DNA from: Chryseobacterium suipulveris
GTDB lineage: Bacteria > Bacteroidota > Bacteroidia > Flavobacteriales > Weeksellaceae
DNA: 64,000 nucleotides
Reading direction: 5' to 3'
Assembly: GCF_022811685.1 (NCBI RefSeq)
Contig: NZ_CP094532.1
Location: 955,501-1,019,500, forward strand
This document shows positions 1 through 7,676 of this stretch, piece by piece; the stretch's first letter is position 1; each line of letters begins with the position of its first letter. The notes under the pieces were generated by a model. It had not been told where the DNA came from. It made no database searches and worked only from the letters and a program-made list of their open reading frames with translations. The translations under genes and the position numbers were made by a program.

Positions 1-129
1 TTTATTATCTCAGAAAAAAAGCTGGATGTCTTCAGTTTTAGTGGTGAAACATCATTCGATTTTTCAAAGGATTTTAACAAAGAAAAAGTGATAAAAGAGT
101 TGGAAGATAAACTCCTACTTTTACTTTAA
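1..129 (+). CDS. C-terminal end of a cut protein, unknown
   Basis: An open frame enters from the left edge in frame 1 and stops with TAA at 127-129, giving the last 42 residues of a protein. The tail is acidic and lysine-rich and ends in a run of leucines. Too little is left to name a family. It is AT-rich like the toxin-antitoxin remnant that follows about 75 bases later, so it may belong to the same accessory patch. Confidence 0.55.
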   Translation, partial: FIISEKKLDVFSFSGETSFDFSKDFNKEKVIKELEDKLLLLL

Positions 130-204
130 TATTTTAGCAATCAATAGGTTTAAGTATAAAATTTGTTTCCTTATTGGGAAATTGTTGTTTTTGAAGAAAA
201 ACTG

Positions 205-546
205 ATGAAAAATAATTTTGAGGTTGACTTGTTGCCCGAGGTATTGGAATTTTTGGGACGGATTGCAAGAGAAGGCGAGAGCTAAGATTTACTACAATAT
301 CAGAAAATCTCAAATGGTTACTGATGAGGAGCTATTCAATAAACTGAATGAGAATATTTGGGAATTCAGGACTTTATTCGCAGGAAAAACCTACCGTCTT
401 TTTTCATTTTGGGATCCTCGCAGAAAATCATTTGTTATCGCCACGCATTGAATTATTAAGAAAACTCAAAAAACTCCTAAAAAAAAATTACCAAAGCAGA
501 GAAAATTAGAATAGAATACTTAGAAGCCAATTACAATGAAAAATAA
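205..546 (+). pseudogene. HigB/RelE-like toxin, decayed
   Basis: The reading starts at ATG 205 (MKNNFEVDLLPEVLEFL), then must move one base to continue as DGLQEKARAKIYYNIRKSQ and on to the FAGKTYRLFSFWD core, the conserved heart of HigB/RelE-type mRNA-cleaving toxins. An extra G in the G run near 254-256 is the likely cause. A TGA replaces a Gly codon right after ATH at about 449-451, and a 9-A tract at 479-487 restores the original frame, which runs on to TAA 544-546. Net effect: one insertion, one nonsense codon and one deletion, so no full toxin can be made. The restored frame overlaps the antitoxin start by 11 bases, the usual toxin-first arrangement of this family in Bacteroidota. Confidence 0.8.
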
Positions 547-856
547 GTTAAAAACAGTATCGCTGGAAGTAGCAATTGACAAACACATCGGAAAAATCGG
601 GACTGAAAGTAGAGATGCTTTCGAGAACGAACTCAGATTGGAAATGCTTGGTCACGCAATAAAAATGGCCAGAAAGGAGAAAAATCTGACCCAGGAAGAA
701 CTTGGTGAACTTGTTGGTGTTCAGAAAGCCCAGATCTCGAAAATTGAAAACAGTATGAAAAATGCCCGTTTCGAAACGATTATGAAAGTTTTTGACGCGC
801 TTGGTGCTAAAGTAAATTTCAATGTCGAAATCAACGACCGAAAACTTGCTTACTGA
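536..856 (+). CDS. XRE-family antitoxin (HigA-like)
   Basis: A 106-residue protein with an HTH_3/XRE helix-turn-helix at about residues 42-95: it contains LTQEELGELVGVQKAQISKIE, the recognition-helix region typical of Cro/C1-type repressors. The N-terminal 40 residues would be the toxin-contact or linker part. It overlaps the toxin remnant upstream by 11 bases and appears intact. In HigBA systems the antitoxin neutralises the RNase and represses its own promoter. Here the toxin is dead, so this protein is either a relic, an orphan regulator, or a protector against related toxins. The next gene is convergent and ends only 12 bases away, with no clear terminator between them. Confidence 0.85.
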   Translation: MKNKLKTVSLEVAIDKHIGKIGTESRDAFENELRLEMLGHAIKMARKEKNLTQEELGELVGVQKAQISKIENSMKNARFETIMKVFDALGAKVNFNVEINDRKLAY

Positions 857-868
857 GGAACTAGTGCA

Positions 869-2347
869 TCAAAACCTAAACAAACTCCTGAAAAAATCGC
901 GGTTCAGGTAATCCTCCACAGGGAAAATATTCATGAAGTAATTTCCCGTGAAAATAATTCCCAAAACCAACGTGGGTTTGTAAATCAGGTTTGCAAAACT
1001 ACTCTTGAAATCAGGAAGGATGATCGCCACCGTAATCGCCACCGTCGAAATTATTGCGGCATAAATCATCTCGATTGTGAGCGGCGAAACTTTGAATTTG
1101 ACGAAGTTGAAAACGATTTTAATGATATTGAAAAGAGTGAGTGAAATCGCGGTCGCCATTGCAATTCCGATGATTCCTAAATGTGTTCTGGTGAGAAAAA
1201 GCCAGTTGAGACCGATCGTTGTCAACGCCAGAAAAAGCATCACCACAATATTGAAACGATAATGTTTTGAAAGCGAAATAATATGCCCGTTGAATCCTGT
1301 CGCCAAATCGAACAGCATTGCAAATCCCAGAATCCAAACCACGGGTTCCGCTTGCCGAAGTTGTTCGCCGTTCTTGATAAAGTCGCACAAATACGGGAAT
1401 CCCACAAGAATACACGAAAAAAGCAGTGAACCGAGGAAGAACAAGCTGAGCGAAGTTTTTTTGTGGAAACGGTCGAGCTCCTCATAATTGCCTTCCGCAA
1501 TGGTTTTGTTGATGATTGGTGCAGAAATGTTGAACAGTCCCATTTGCGGAATCATGATGAAGGAAAGCACTGAGAGAATAATGCTGTAAACTCCGTTTTC
1601 CTCGAAATTCAGGAATTCGCCGATCATGAAATTATCAACTCTGAAAGCGATGTAGTTGCCGATATTACCCAGGAAACCGAAGAAACTGTAACTCAGGACT
1701 TCTTTCCAGAGCTGTTCTTTTTTTAAGTAATCGGTGTTGAAGTCGGGTTTGATTTTTTCCAGTTTGTTGGCATAAAAAATATAGCCCAAAAACGAAAATA
1801 CAAACATCCCGAAGAAAAATGCATAAGAACCTTTCTCGGAAACCCCTAAATAGAAAAACAGACAGAAAGCCCCCAAATTAGCCAGTTTCGGGAACAAGTT
1901 CTCGAAGATATTTGGTACAACGATCCTTTTGAAATTCGAAATATATTTGTTGAAAACCGCCGAAAGCGCCAAAACCAAAATCAGTGGCAAAATGAGCCGC
2001 TTCATTTTCCAGAGTTCCAAAGTTTTGAACTGTGGGAAAACCGTGAAGAACAGAAAGAATATCGCCGTGAAAATCAGAAAATTAATTCCGACTCCCAATA
2101 ATGACAAGCTCAGGAAATTCTGGTTTTTCCCGTCTTTCTGAGTTTGGTGAAAAAACTTCACATTCGAAAAGGAAAGTCCGAAAACCACGATGGGCAAAAG
2201 CATTTCCGCGGTCGGCATAATGTAGCGCAGTTTTCCGTAGAACTCCATATCTCTTGGAAATATGAAGATCGCCGAAAAAGTCCCGAGTAAAAACCCGAAA
2301 TAGCCGATTAATGAATATTTGAATCCCTGTCTCGCTACAACGCTCAT
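869..2347 (-). CDS. Polysaccharide flippase-like membrane protein (MATE/Wzx type)
   Basis: A 492-residue, very hydrophobic protein with roughly 12-14 membrane segments, matching the size and layout of O-antigen/teichoic acid flippases of the MOP superfamily (polysaccharide biosynthesis protein). Such proteins flip lipid-linked glycan units across the inner membrane. It starts 2 bases after the stop of the FkbM methyltransferase gene upstream, so the two are almost surely cotranscribed and the pair probably serves a surface glycan. The substrate cannot be told from sequence. An alternative is a different MOP-family exporter, but the neighbour argues for glycan work. Confidence 0.8.
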   Translation of the reverse strand: MSVVARQGFKYSLIGYFGFLLGTFSAIFIFPRDMEFYGKLRYIMPTAEMLLPIVVFGLSFSNVKFFHQTQKDGKNQNFLSLSLLGVGINFLIFTAIFFLFFTVFPQFKTLELWKMKRLILPLILVLALSAVFNKYISNFKRIVVPNIFENLFPKLANLGAFCLFFYLGVSEKGSYAFFFGMFVFSFLGYIFYANKLEKIKPDFNTDYLKKEQLWKEVLSYSFFGFLGNIGNYIAFRVDNFMIGEFLNFEENGVYSIILSVLSFIMIPQMGLFNISAPIINKTIAEGNYEELDRFHKKTSLSLFFLGSLLFSCILVGFPYLCDFIKNGEQLRQAEPVVWILGFAMLFDLATGFNGHIISLSKHYRFNIVVMLFLALTTIGLNWLFLTRTHLGIIGIAMATAISLTLFNIIKIVFNFVKFKVSPLTIEMIYAAIISTVAITVAIILPDFKSSFANLIYKPTLVLGIIFTGNYFMNIFPVEDYLNRDFFRSLFRF

Positions 2348-2349
2348 TA

Positions 2350-3156
2350 TCAGTGTGTTTTGATTTGATTGGGGATGAAGATGATATTATTGATATAGCT
2401 GTTTTTGTCTTTCAGCAGATTTTCGTTTTGAGACTTCAGCACCTCTTCGTCAATTTTCTGGAGTGTGAAATTTTCGCGGTTCAGGAAATTGGCGGTGTAG
2501 TTCCAGTTTTCAATCTCAGCAATCATTTCCTGCAAAGGTTTTTGGTGGTGTCGTTGCTCCATTTCCACCATCAGAACTGGGCGAAATTTCTTGATCACAT
2601 TTTTTGCCCCATACAAAGTCTGTATCTCGTTTCCTTCCACATCGATTTTAATGAAATCAATCCTTCGGATTCCCTCCAATCCAGCCCAATCGTCGAGTTT
2701 GATGACTTTTACTTTTTCCGTAAAGAATTTCTTTTCGCCATTTTCCACAAAGTCGGTTTGAAGCGTTCCGCGGGAATTATAGACTTTTCCGTTAATGACG
2801 GGAATCTTGAACTCCGCAGTTTTATTCTCATCAGAAATCGCCAACGGATAAACGTGGTGATGTGGGAAAATCCTTCGCAACCGTCGGTACAGTTCGCGGT
2901 TCGGCTCGAAAGCATACACATTATGAGGTGCCAATTTATTTTCAAGCTGATAAAGATAGGCACCCACATTTGCTCCGATGTCGAAAAAAACAGCATTTCT
3001 TTCCAAGAAATCTTTAATCCAAAACAATTCAGGTTCCACATTATTTGCCAAAAAACTCTGTTCAGAAAGATTTTTCAGCTTTTTGAAATATCTTTCCTTA
3101 TAAAATCCAGGTGCCACAAACTGTAGCTTTTCAGCAATTTTTTGGTAAATCGACAT
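2350..3156 (-). CDS. FkbM family methyltransferase
   Basis: A 268-residue SAM-dependent methyltransferase. The glycine motif FFDIGANVGAYLYQLE (residues about 57-72) is motif I; YAFEPN follows as the acidic SAM-ribose loop; IDFIKIDVEGNEIQTLYGA is the FkbM signature around residue 170. FkbM proteins O-methylate sugars or polyketides; next to a flippase, methylation of a surface glycan is the most likely role (inference). The start is the ATG at 3156, preceded by a TATCTTTG box 24 bases upstream. It is the first gene of a two-gene operon with the flippase. Confidence 0.85.
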   Translation of the reverse strand: MSIYQKIAEKLQFVAPGFYKERYFKKLKNLSEQSFLANNVEPELFWIKDFLERNAVFFDIGANVGAYLYQLENKLAPHNVYAFEPNRELYRRLRRIFPHHHVYPLAISDENKTAEFKIPVINGKVYNSRGTLQTDFVENGEKKFFTEKVKVIKLDDWAGLEGIRRIDFIKIDVEGNEIQTLYGAKNVIKKFRPVLMVEMEQRHHQKPLQEMIAEIENWNYTANFLNRENFTLQKIDEEVLKSQNENLLKDKNSYINNIIFIPNQIKTH

Positions 3157-3179
3157 CGATTATCTTGGTTAAGGGAGAA

Positions 3180-3187
3180 CAAAGATA
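3180..3187 (-). promoter_or_regulatory. -7 box upstream of the FkbM/flippase operon
   Basis: Reading leftwards the sequence is TATCTTTG, an exact match to the Bacteroidota TAnnTTTG -7 element, 23 bases before the ATG. No good -33 TTG is seen at the usual distance. Confidence 0.5.
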
Positions 3188-3285
3188 TAAATAAATGTTA
3201 AATTAATGTTAAAATCGATTCGAATTCAGAAATGACTTTCCCAAAAGTCGCTTTTGCCGTAACTTTATATGTTTGAAAAAAAATT

Positions 3286-4911
3286 ATGAAAAAGATATTC
3301 CTTATCGCAGGTTTGGCGCTATTTTCCTCCTGCACAACTTTGCAGAAATCCACCAGTCAACCGTTTTCCTGGGAAGGTGCAAACCTTTATTTTCTATTGA
3401 CCGACCGTTTTCAGAATGGCGACAAATCCAACGATATTAATTTTGGAAGAACCGAGAAAGCTTCTGTTTTGCGAGGTTTCGAAGGGGGCGATTTGCGCGG
3501 GATCATCCAGAAAATCGATGACAATTATTTTACCGATTTGGGAATCAACGCGATTTGGATGACGCCGATTGTGGAGCAGATTCACGGCGCATCCGACGAA
3601 GGAACAGGAAAAACTTACGGTTTCCACGGATATTGGGCAAAAGATTGGACCGCGCTCGATCCGAACTTCGGGACAAAAGCAGACCTGAAAGAACTCATCG
3701 AAAAAGCTCATGAAAAAGGAATCAGAATTGTTCTCGATGCCGTGGTAAATCACACAGGTCCAGTTACAGCGATCGATCCAGTTTATCCGAATTCTTGGGT
3801 ACGAACTTCGCCGCAGTGCAAATACGATAATTATATCAACACGACTGCCTGTACTTTGGTGGCGAATCTTCCCGACATTTTAACGGAATCCAACGCAGCT
3901 GCGGAACTCCCGCAAATGCTGGTCGATAAATGGAAAAAGGAAGGTCGATACGATGCGGAAATGAAGTCGCTGAACGAATTTTTTTCAAGAACAGGGTATC
4001 CGAAAGCGCCGAAATATTATATCATGAAATGGCTCGCTGATTATGTTCAGGAATTCGGGATTGATGGTTATCGTGTTGATACCGTGAAGCATACGAACGA
4101 AGATGTGTGGAAGGATTTCCAGAAAATCTGTCAGGAAGCGTTTGATATTTACAAAAGAAAGAATCCGACGAAAGTTTTAGACAATAATCTGTTTTTCACT
4201 GTGGGAGAAGTTTATGGATACGGGATTTCGCAAAAACAGAATTACGATTTCGGCGATAAAAAGGTAAATTATTACCAAAATGGTTTTAAGTCGATGATCA
4301 ATTTCGATTTTAAAGGGGATGCCAACAAACCTTATGAGGAGCTGTTTTCGAACTACTCTAAAATTCTGCATTCTGACCTGAATGGAAAAACGGTGATGAA
4401 CTACCTGACTTCCCATGACGACGGATATCCTTTCGACAAGGAAAGAAAGAAAACTTTCGAGGCGGGAACGAAATTGCTTCTTGCACCGGGAATTTCACAG
4501 ATTTACTATGGTGATGAAACAGCGCGTCCGCTAATTGTAAAAGGTGCGGAAGGTGATGCGAATCTCCGTTCAAATATGAATTGGAATGACGAAAAAAACA
4601 ATGCGGAAACAAAAAAACTTTTGGAACATTACCAAAAACTCGGTCAGTTCAGAGCGAAACATCCTGCAGTTGGAGCGGGAGTTCACCAAATGATTTCGTC
4701 GTCGCCATATTGGTTTACGAGAACCTTTAACAATGATAAGGTTTTGATCGGCTTGGATCTGAAATCGGGCTTAAAAGAAATTTCAACAACAGGTATTTTT
4801 GATAATGGCACCAAACTTCGTGACGCTTATTCAGGAAAGACTATCAAGATCGAAAACGGAAAAGCAGTGATTGACACACCGTTTTCTGTTGTACTTTTTG
4901 AAAAATATTAA
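3286..4911 (+). CDS. GH13 alpha-amylase family lipoprotein
   Basis: A 541-residue glycoside hydrolase with a lipoprotein signal (LFSSC, Cys16), so it should sit on the periplasmic or outer-membrane face. GH13 motifs are all present in order: DAVVNH (region I), DGYRVDTVKH with nucleophile Asp265 (region II), FFTVGEVYG with acid/base Glu308 (region III) and YLTSHDD with Asp378 (region IV). The C-terminal 80 residues form the usual beta domain. It should cut alpha-1,4 or related glucans or maltodextrins. No SusC/SusD pair lies nearby, so this is not a classical polysaccharide utilisation locus. The TlpA-like gene starts on the base after its stop codon. Confidence 0.92.
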   Translation: MKKIFLIAGLALFSSCTTLQKSTSQPFSWEGANLYFLLTDRFQNGDKSNDINFGRTEKASVLRGFEGGDLRGIIQKIDDNYFTDLGINAIWMTPIVEQIHGASDEGTGKTYGFHGYWAKDWTALDPNFGTKADLKELIEKAHEKGIRIVLDAVVNHTGPVTAIDPVYPNSWVRTSPQCKYDNYINTTACTLVANLPDILTESNAAAELPQMLVDKWKKEGRYDAEMKSLNEFFSRTGYPKAPKYYIMKWLADYVQEFGIDGYRVDTVKHTNEDVWKDFQKICQEAFDIYKRKNPTKVLDNNLFFTVGEVYGYGISQKQNYDFGDKKVNYYQNGFKSMINFDFKGDANKPYEELFSNYSKILHSDLNGKTVMNYLTSHDDGYPFDKERKKTFEAGTKLLLAPGISQIYYGDETARPLIVKGAEGDANLRSNMNWNDEKNNAETKKLLEHYQKLGQFRAKHPAVGAGVHQMISSSPYWFTRTFNNDKVLIGLDLKSGLKEISTTGIFDNGTKLRDAYSGKTIKIENGKAVIDTPFSVVLFEKY

Positions 4912-5433
4912 ATGAAAAATCTCACATTCTTCCTCATTTTTATTTCAGCAATTGTTTTCGGGCAGAAAATTCCGTCGGTGATGAAAACCGGTTTCACTAA
5001 GGAAGCGCTGGCTCAGAAAATAACTTCGTTTGAAGGCAAGAAAATTCCGATTTCCCAGGTGTTGAAAAAACACGAAGGAAAAATTCTCATCATCGATTTT
5101 TGGGCGAGTTGGTGCAAAGACTGTATTCTTGCGCTTCCTGCAACCAAGGAGTTGAAAGACAGCAATCCCGAAATCCATTTCGTTTATTTTTCGCTCGACC
5201 GTTCTTATGACCAATGGAAAAGGGGACTCGATAAATACGGAATCGCCGAAATGGAAAACTACTGGTTTGATGAGGGCTGGAAGAATAATTTCAACAATTA
5301 TATCGACCTGAACTGGGTTCCGAGATTCATGGTCATTGACCAAAAAGGAAAAATTGCGAAATATTACGCGGTCCATCCAAATGATCCCGACCTAAAAAAA
5401 GTAGTCGAGGGATTGAAGGAGCAGAAACCGTGA
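4912..5433 (+). CDS. TlpA-like thioredoxin-fold protein
   Basis: A 173-residue exported protein: the first 17 residues are a signal peptide ending FGQ, followed by a thioredoxin fold with the active site WASWCKDC (Cys residues near 69 and 72) and the cis-Pro loop WVPRFMVID. This belongs to the TlpA/ResA/AhpC-TSA group of periplasmic thiol reductants. The ATG directly abuts the stop of the GH13 gene, so translation is likely coupled. A possible job is keeping periplasmic cysteines reduced or feeding cytochrome maturation; the pairing with an amylase is unexplained. Confidence 0.85.
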   Translation: MKNLTFFLIFISAIVFGQKIPSVMKTGFTKEALAQKITSFEGKKIPISQVLKKHEGKILIIDFWASWCKDCILALPATKELKDSNPEIHFVYFSLDRSYDQWKRGLDKYGIAEMENYWFDEGWKNNFNNYIDLNWVPRFMVIDQKGKIAKYYAVHPNDPDLKKVVEGLKEQKP

Positions 5434-5467
5434 TGCTATGCGATATGGTACCAAAAATTGCGTCTAA

Positions 5468-5911
5468 ATGAAGAATGAAATATTGTATATTGAATTAAAA
5501 ACAGGATTTTCTCATAATGGTCCTGCTTGGATTGGATTTGCTGAATTTTCTAAATCAGGACAAACTGTTTATTTTGACAATAAAGCGCTAAAAAAATTTA
5601 AAACGCCAGGAATTTCTTCAAATTACTATGACATTTAAAATGGAGATGAATATTGGATTTCAGGCGTTAAAAAAAATGGGCTTGACAGACATAAATTCGG
5701 TCAAGGAAAAATAATGCTTGATGAAAATGCTTTTGAAGAATATATGAAAATTATTGATGAAAAAACTGTTGATAATAAAAAGTATGAAATTGTAAAAATA
5801 GAAGATACTGATAAAAAAAGATTTGTAGATATAGAAAACACAAAAGTTACTATTGAGGAATCAAATTCCTATTATCGCAATAACTATAACAAACTGAAAA
5901 ACAGAAGATAG
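5468..5911 (+). pseudogene. Small hypothetical gene with one in-frame stop
   Basis: From ATG 5468 the frame reads MKNEILYIELKTG and continues for 56 codons to a TAA at 5636-5638, then stays open in the same frame (NGDEYWISGVKKNGLDRHKF) to TAG 5909-5911. A single change, probably GAA or AAA to TAA, has split a protein of about 147 residues. I recall similar short flavobacterial proteins of unknown function with the WIG.A.FSK.G.T.Y and GDEYWISGVKK motifs. The region is markedly AT-rich relative to its neighbours. Confidence 0.7.
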
Positions 5912-6076
5912 TATAATGTTTGTAAAATGCAGGGCTTAAAACTATAATAGAACTTCGTGAAGCATTCATTATCACCTGCTTTTCCACTTCACATTTTTTC
6001 AATTTAGTTTGTCGACCTTAATTTGCAAGATTCTTTTGGTCCTTTTGTGGTTAAAAAATCCTTATGGCGGCGACTA

Positions 6077-6742
6077 TTACCGAAACGGCGCCTCCAAAAA
6101 ATCATTCAGCGGTTGGATGGATTTGTAGATGTTGGCAAAATTCTTCACCGCTTTCTCGTTGGTAAGGTCGCTGTCTGAAATCGGGTGGATTACGACAAAG
6201 CTCTTCAGTTTAAGGTATTCCGCCATAGGATCGTCTTTTTCAAAACCTTGTGGAACTTTCTGCAATTTGTTTTCGACACTCAACCCACGGAAATTATTTC
6301 TGAAATCATCTTTTTCAATAATCTTTAGAAACGCTTTTCCGTTCATCGAAATTTCTTTTCGGATTTCCTTTAACACGGAACTTTCAGGTTGGTAAACTCC
6401 TCCCGCCAAAAAAGATTTTCCTGGCTCAATATGAAGGTAATATCCTGCAATTCGATTTCCTTTTCCCATTCCTAAACCTGCGCCGAAATTGGTTTTGTAG
6501 GGCGATTTGTCTTTAGAAAAACGGGTGTCACGGTAAATTCGGAACAGTGCTTTTTTCGCGTCGATTTTCCCGATTTCTTCATCAAATAAGGCGATTTCGT
6601 CAATAAGCTCATCAACGAACTGGATGACGTTTTCGCGTGCAGCGGTGTATTGATGCTTATTTTCGTTGAACCACTCGCGGTTGTTGTTTTTCAATAAATC
6701 TTTGAGAAATTTTAAAGTGGAGTTTTCTATTTTGTGATTCAT
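6077..6742 (-). CDS. DUF2461 domain protein
   Basis: With the start at ATG 6742 (MNHKIENSTLKFL) this gives 221 residues; a longer reading from 6787 would run into the repeat block and lacks support. Family marks: FLKDLLKNNNREWFNENK at the N terminus, RIYRDTRFSKDKSPYKTNFG and the GYYLHIEPGKSFLAGGVYQP segment, the standard DUF2461/TIGR02453 pattern. Function is unknown; the domain is common in Bacteroidota and soil bacteria as a single-copy housekeeping-like gene. It seems to stand alone, ending 165 bases from the small pseudogene. Confidence 0.9.
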   Translation of the reverse strand: MNHKIENSTLKFLKDLLKNNNREWFNENKHQYTAARENVIQFVDELIDEIALFDEEIGKIDAKKALFRIYRDTRFSKDKSPYKTNFGAGLGMGKGNRIAGYYLHIEPGKSFLAGGVYQPESSVLKEIRKEISMNGKAFLKIIEKDDFRNNFRGLSVENKLQKVPQGFEKDDPMAEYLKLKSFVVIHPISDSDLTNEKAVKNFANIYKSIQPLNDFLEAPFR

Positions 6743-6760
6743 AATTTTTATTGTGATATA

Positions 6761-7131
6761 ATTGTGTTTCAATCGGGCATTTGTCATGCTGAGGTTCTCG
6801 AAGCATTTTCAAATACTGATTTTCCAAAACAATTTATTGTAACATATTCTTTGGGAGTTTCCAAATGGAGCTTTCAAATTTTGGAATCCAAGGCTTTTGT
6901 TCGTGCTATAATTGTGTTTCAATCGGGCATTTGTCATGCTGAGGTTCTCTAAGCATTTTCAAATACTGATTTTCCAAAACAATTTATTGTAACATATTCT
7001 TTGGGAGTTTCCAAATGGAGCTTTCAATTTTGGAATCCAAGGTTTTTGTTCGTGCTATAATTGTGTTTCAATCGGGCATTTGTTATGCTGAGGTTCTCGA
7101 AGCATTAATAATACTAAATTTCCAAAACAAT
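6761..7131. repeat. 150-bp tandem repeat, about 2.5 copies
   Basis: Units start at 6761, 6911 and 7060 with the words ATTGTGTTTCAATCGGGCAT. Unit 1 is 150 bases, unit 2 149 bases (one A lost in an A run); they differ at only a handful of positions. The third unit is cut after about 50 bases, keeps a scrap of the later part, and runs into the stop codon of the GIY-YIG gene. Each unit carries CATGCTGAGGTTCTCGAAGC, a form of the widely seen CTTCGAGAnCCTCAGCATGAC intergenic motif. No coding potential is convincing. This fills the gap between DUF2461 and GIY-YIG. Confidence 0.9.
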
Positions 7132-7428
7132 TTAACGATTTGGATTTTTTCGTTTCGATAAATTAGGAAGTTTTTCCCATTCCCCGTTTATTACTGCTTC
7201 TTTCTTTTTTCGACTCCATCCTTTCAGTTGTTTCTCGAATGCGATTGCTTGATGGACGTCATTAAATTCAGTAAAAAATACCAATTCGACTGGCCTTCTT
7301 AGAAAGGTGTACGATTTAGGATCATAACCTTCCTGATGCTCTCTTAATCTCACATCAATATCGCTTGTAATTCCTGTGTAATAGGAATTATCTGTACATA
7401 GCAATATGTAAACGAAATATTTTTTCAT
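7132..7428 (-). CDS. GIY-YIG nuclease family protein
   Basis: A 98-residue single-domain protein beginning MKKYFVYILLCTDNSYYTGI, where YVYILLC / YYTGIT carries the GIY and YIG strands, followed by Arg in DIDVRLREHQEG and the conserved Glu in FEKQLKGWSRKKKEA. This is the small UPF0213 type. Such stand-alone proteins are frequent in Bacteroidota; whether they cut DNA in vivo is unsettled. A second, broken member of the superfamily lies at 39631-39819 downstream of the tRNA genes. Confidence 0.9.
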   Translation of the reverse strand: MKKYFVYILLCTDNSYYTGITSDIDVRLREHQEGYDPKSYTFLRRPVELVFFTEFNDVHQAIAFEKQLKGWSRKKKEAVINGEWEKLPNLSKRKNPNR

Positions 7429-7497
7429 GATTTGTTTTTCAAAATTAGAAAATTCTATTGGAATAAACTTCGTTTATGCGGTAGTTTTCATCCTTCC

Positions 7498-7536
7498 CTT
7501 CGACAAGCTCAGGATAAACTTCACCTCAGGATGACA
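7498..7536. repeat. CTTCGACAAGCTCAGGATGACA-type intergenic motif
   Basis: The stretch reads CTTCGACAAGCTCAGGATAA followed by a second CTCAGGATGACA. This is the common short intergenic motif seen in many Bacteroidota and other genomes, here with a partial internal duplication. It is related to the core of the 150-bp repeat about 400 bases upstream. Confidence 0.6.
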
Positions 7537-7642
7537 AGATTTCTGTTACTGATTTAAGTTTTAATTAAAATTAGAATTGATATTTTCCCCATTTAACAAA
7601 ATATTAATAAAACCCATTAAATTTTATCAAAAATAAAAAGCG

Positions 7643-7650
7643 TATCTTTG
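7643..7650 (+). promoter_or_regulatory. -7 box of the DEAD-box helicase gene
   Basis: TATCTTTG matches the TAnnTTTG consensus exactly and lies 26 bases before the ATG at 7677. The -33 region is AT-rich without a clear TTTG. Confidence 0.55.
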
Positions 7651-7676
7651 CCGCCGAATTATAGACGATCATTTAC

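Noticed and set aside
2353..3126. 257-residue open frame on the plus strand
   Set aside because: It is antisense to the FkbM gene, whose motifs are clear; the frame has odd composition (Phe/Ile/Asp-rich) and no family features.
3268..3275. TATGTTTG as promoter of the GH13 gene
   Set aside because: It would put the start site about 5 bases before the ATG, with no -33 box at the right distance; not supported enough to list.
6761..7131. CRISPR-like array
   Set aside because: The repeats are contiguous 150-base units with no unique spacers and no cas genes nearby; this is a plain tandem repeat.
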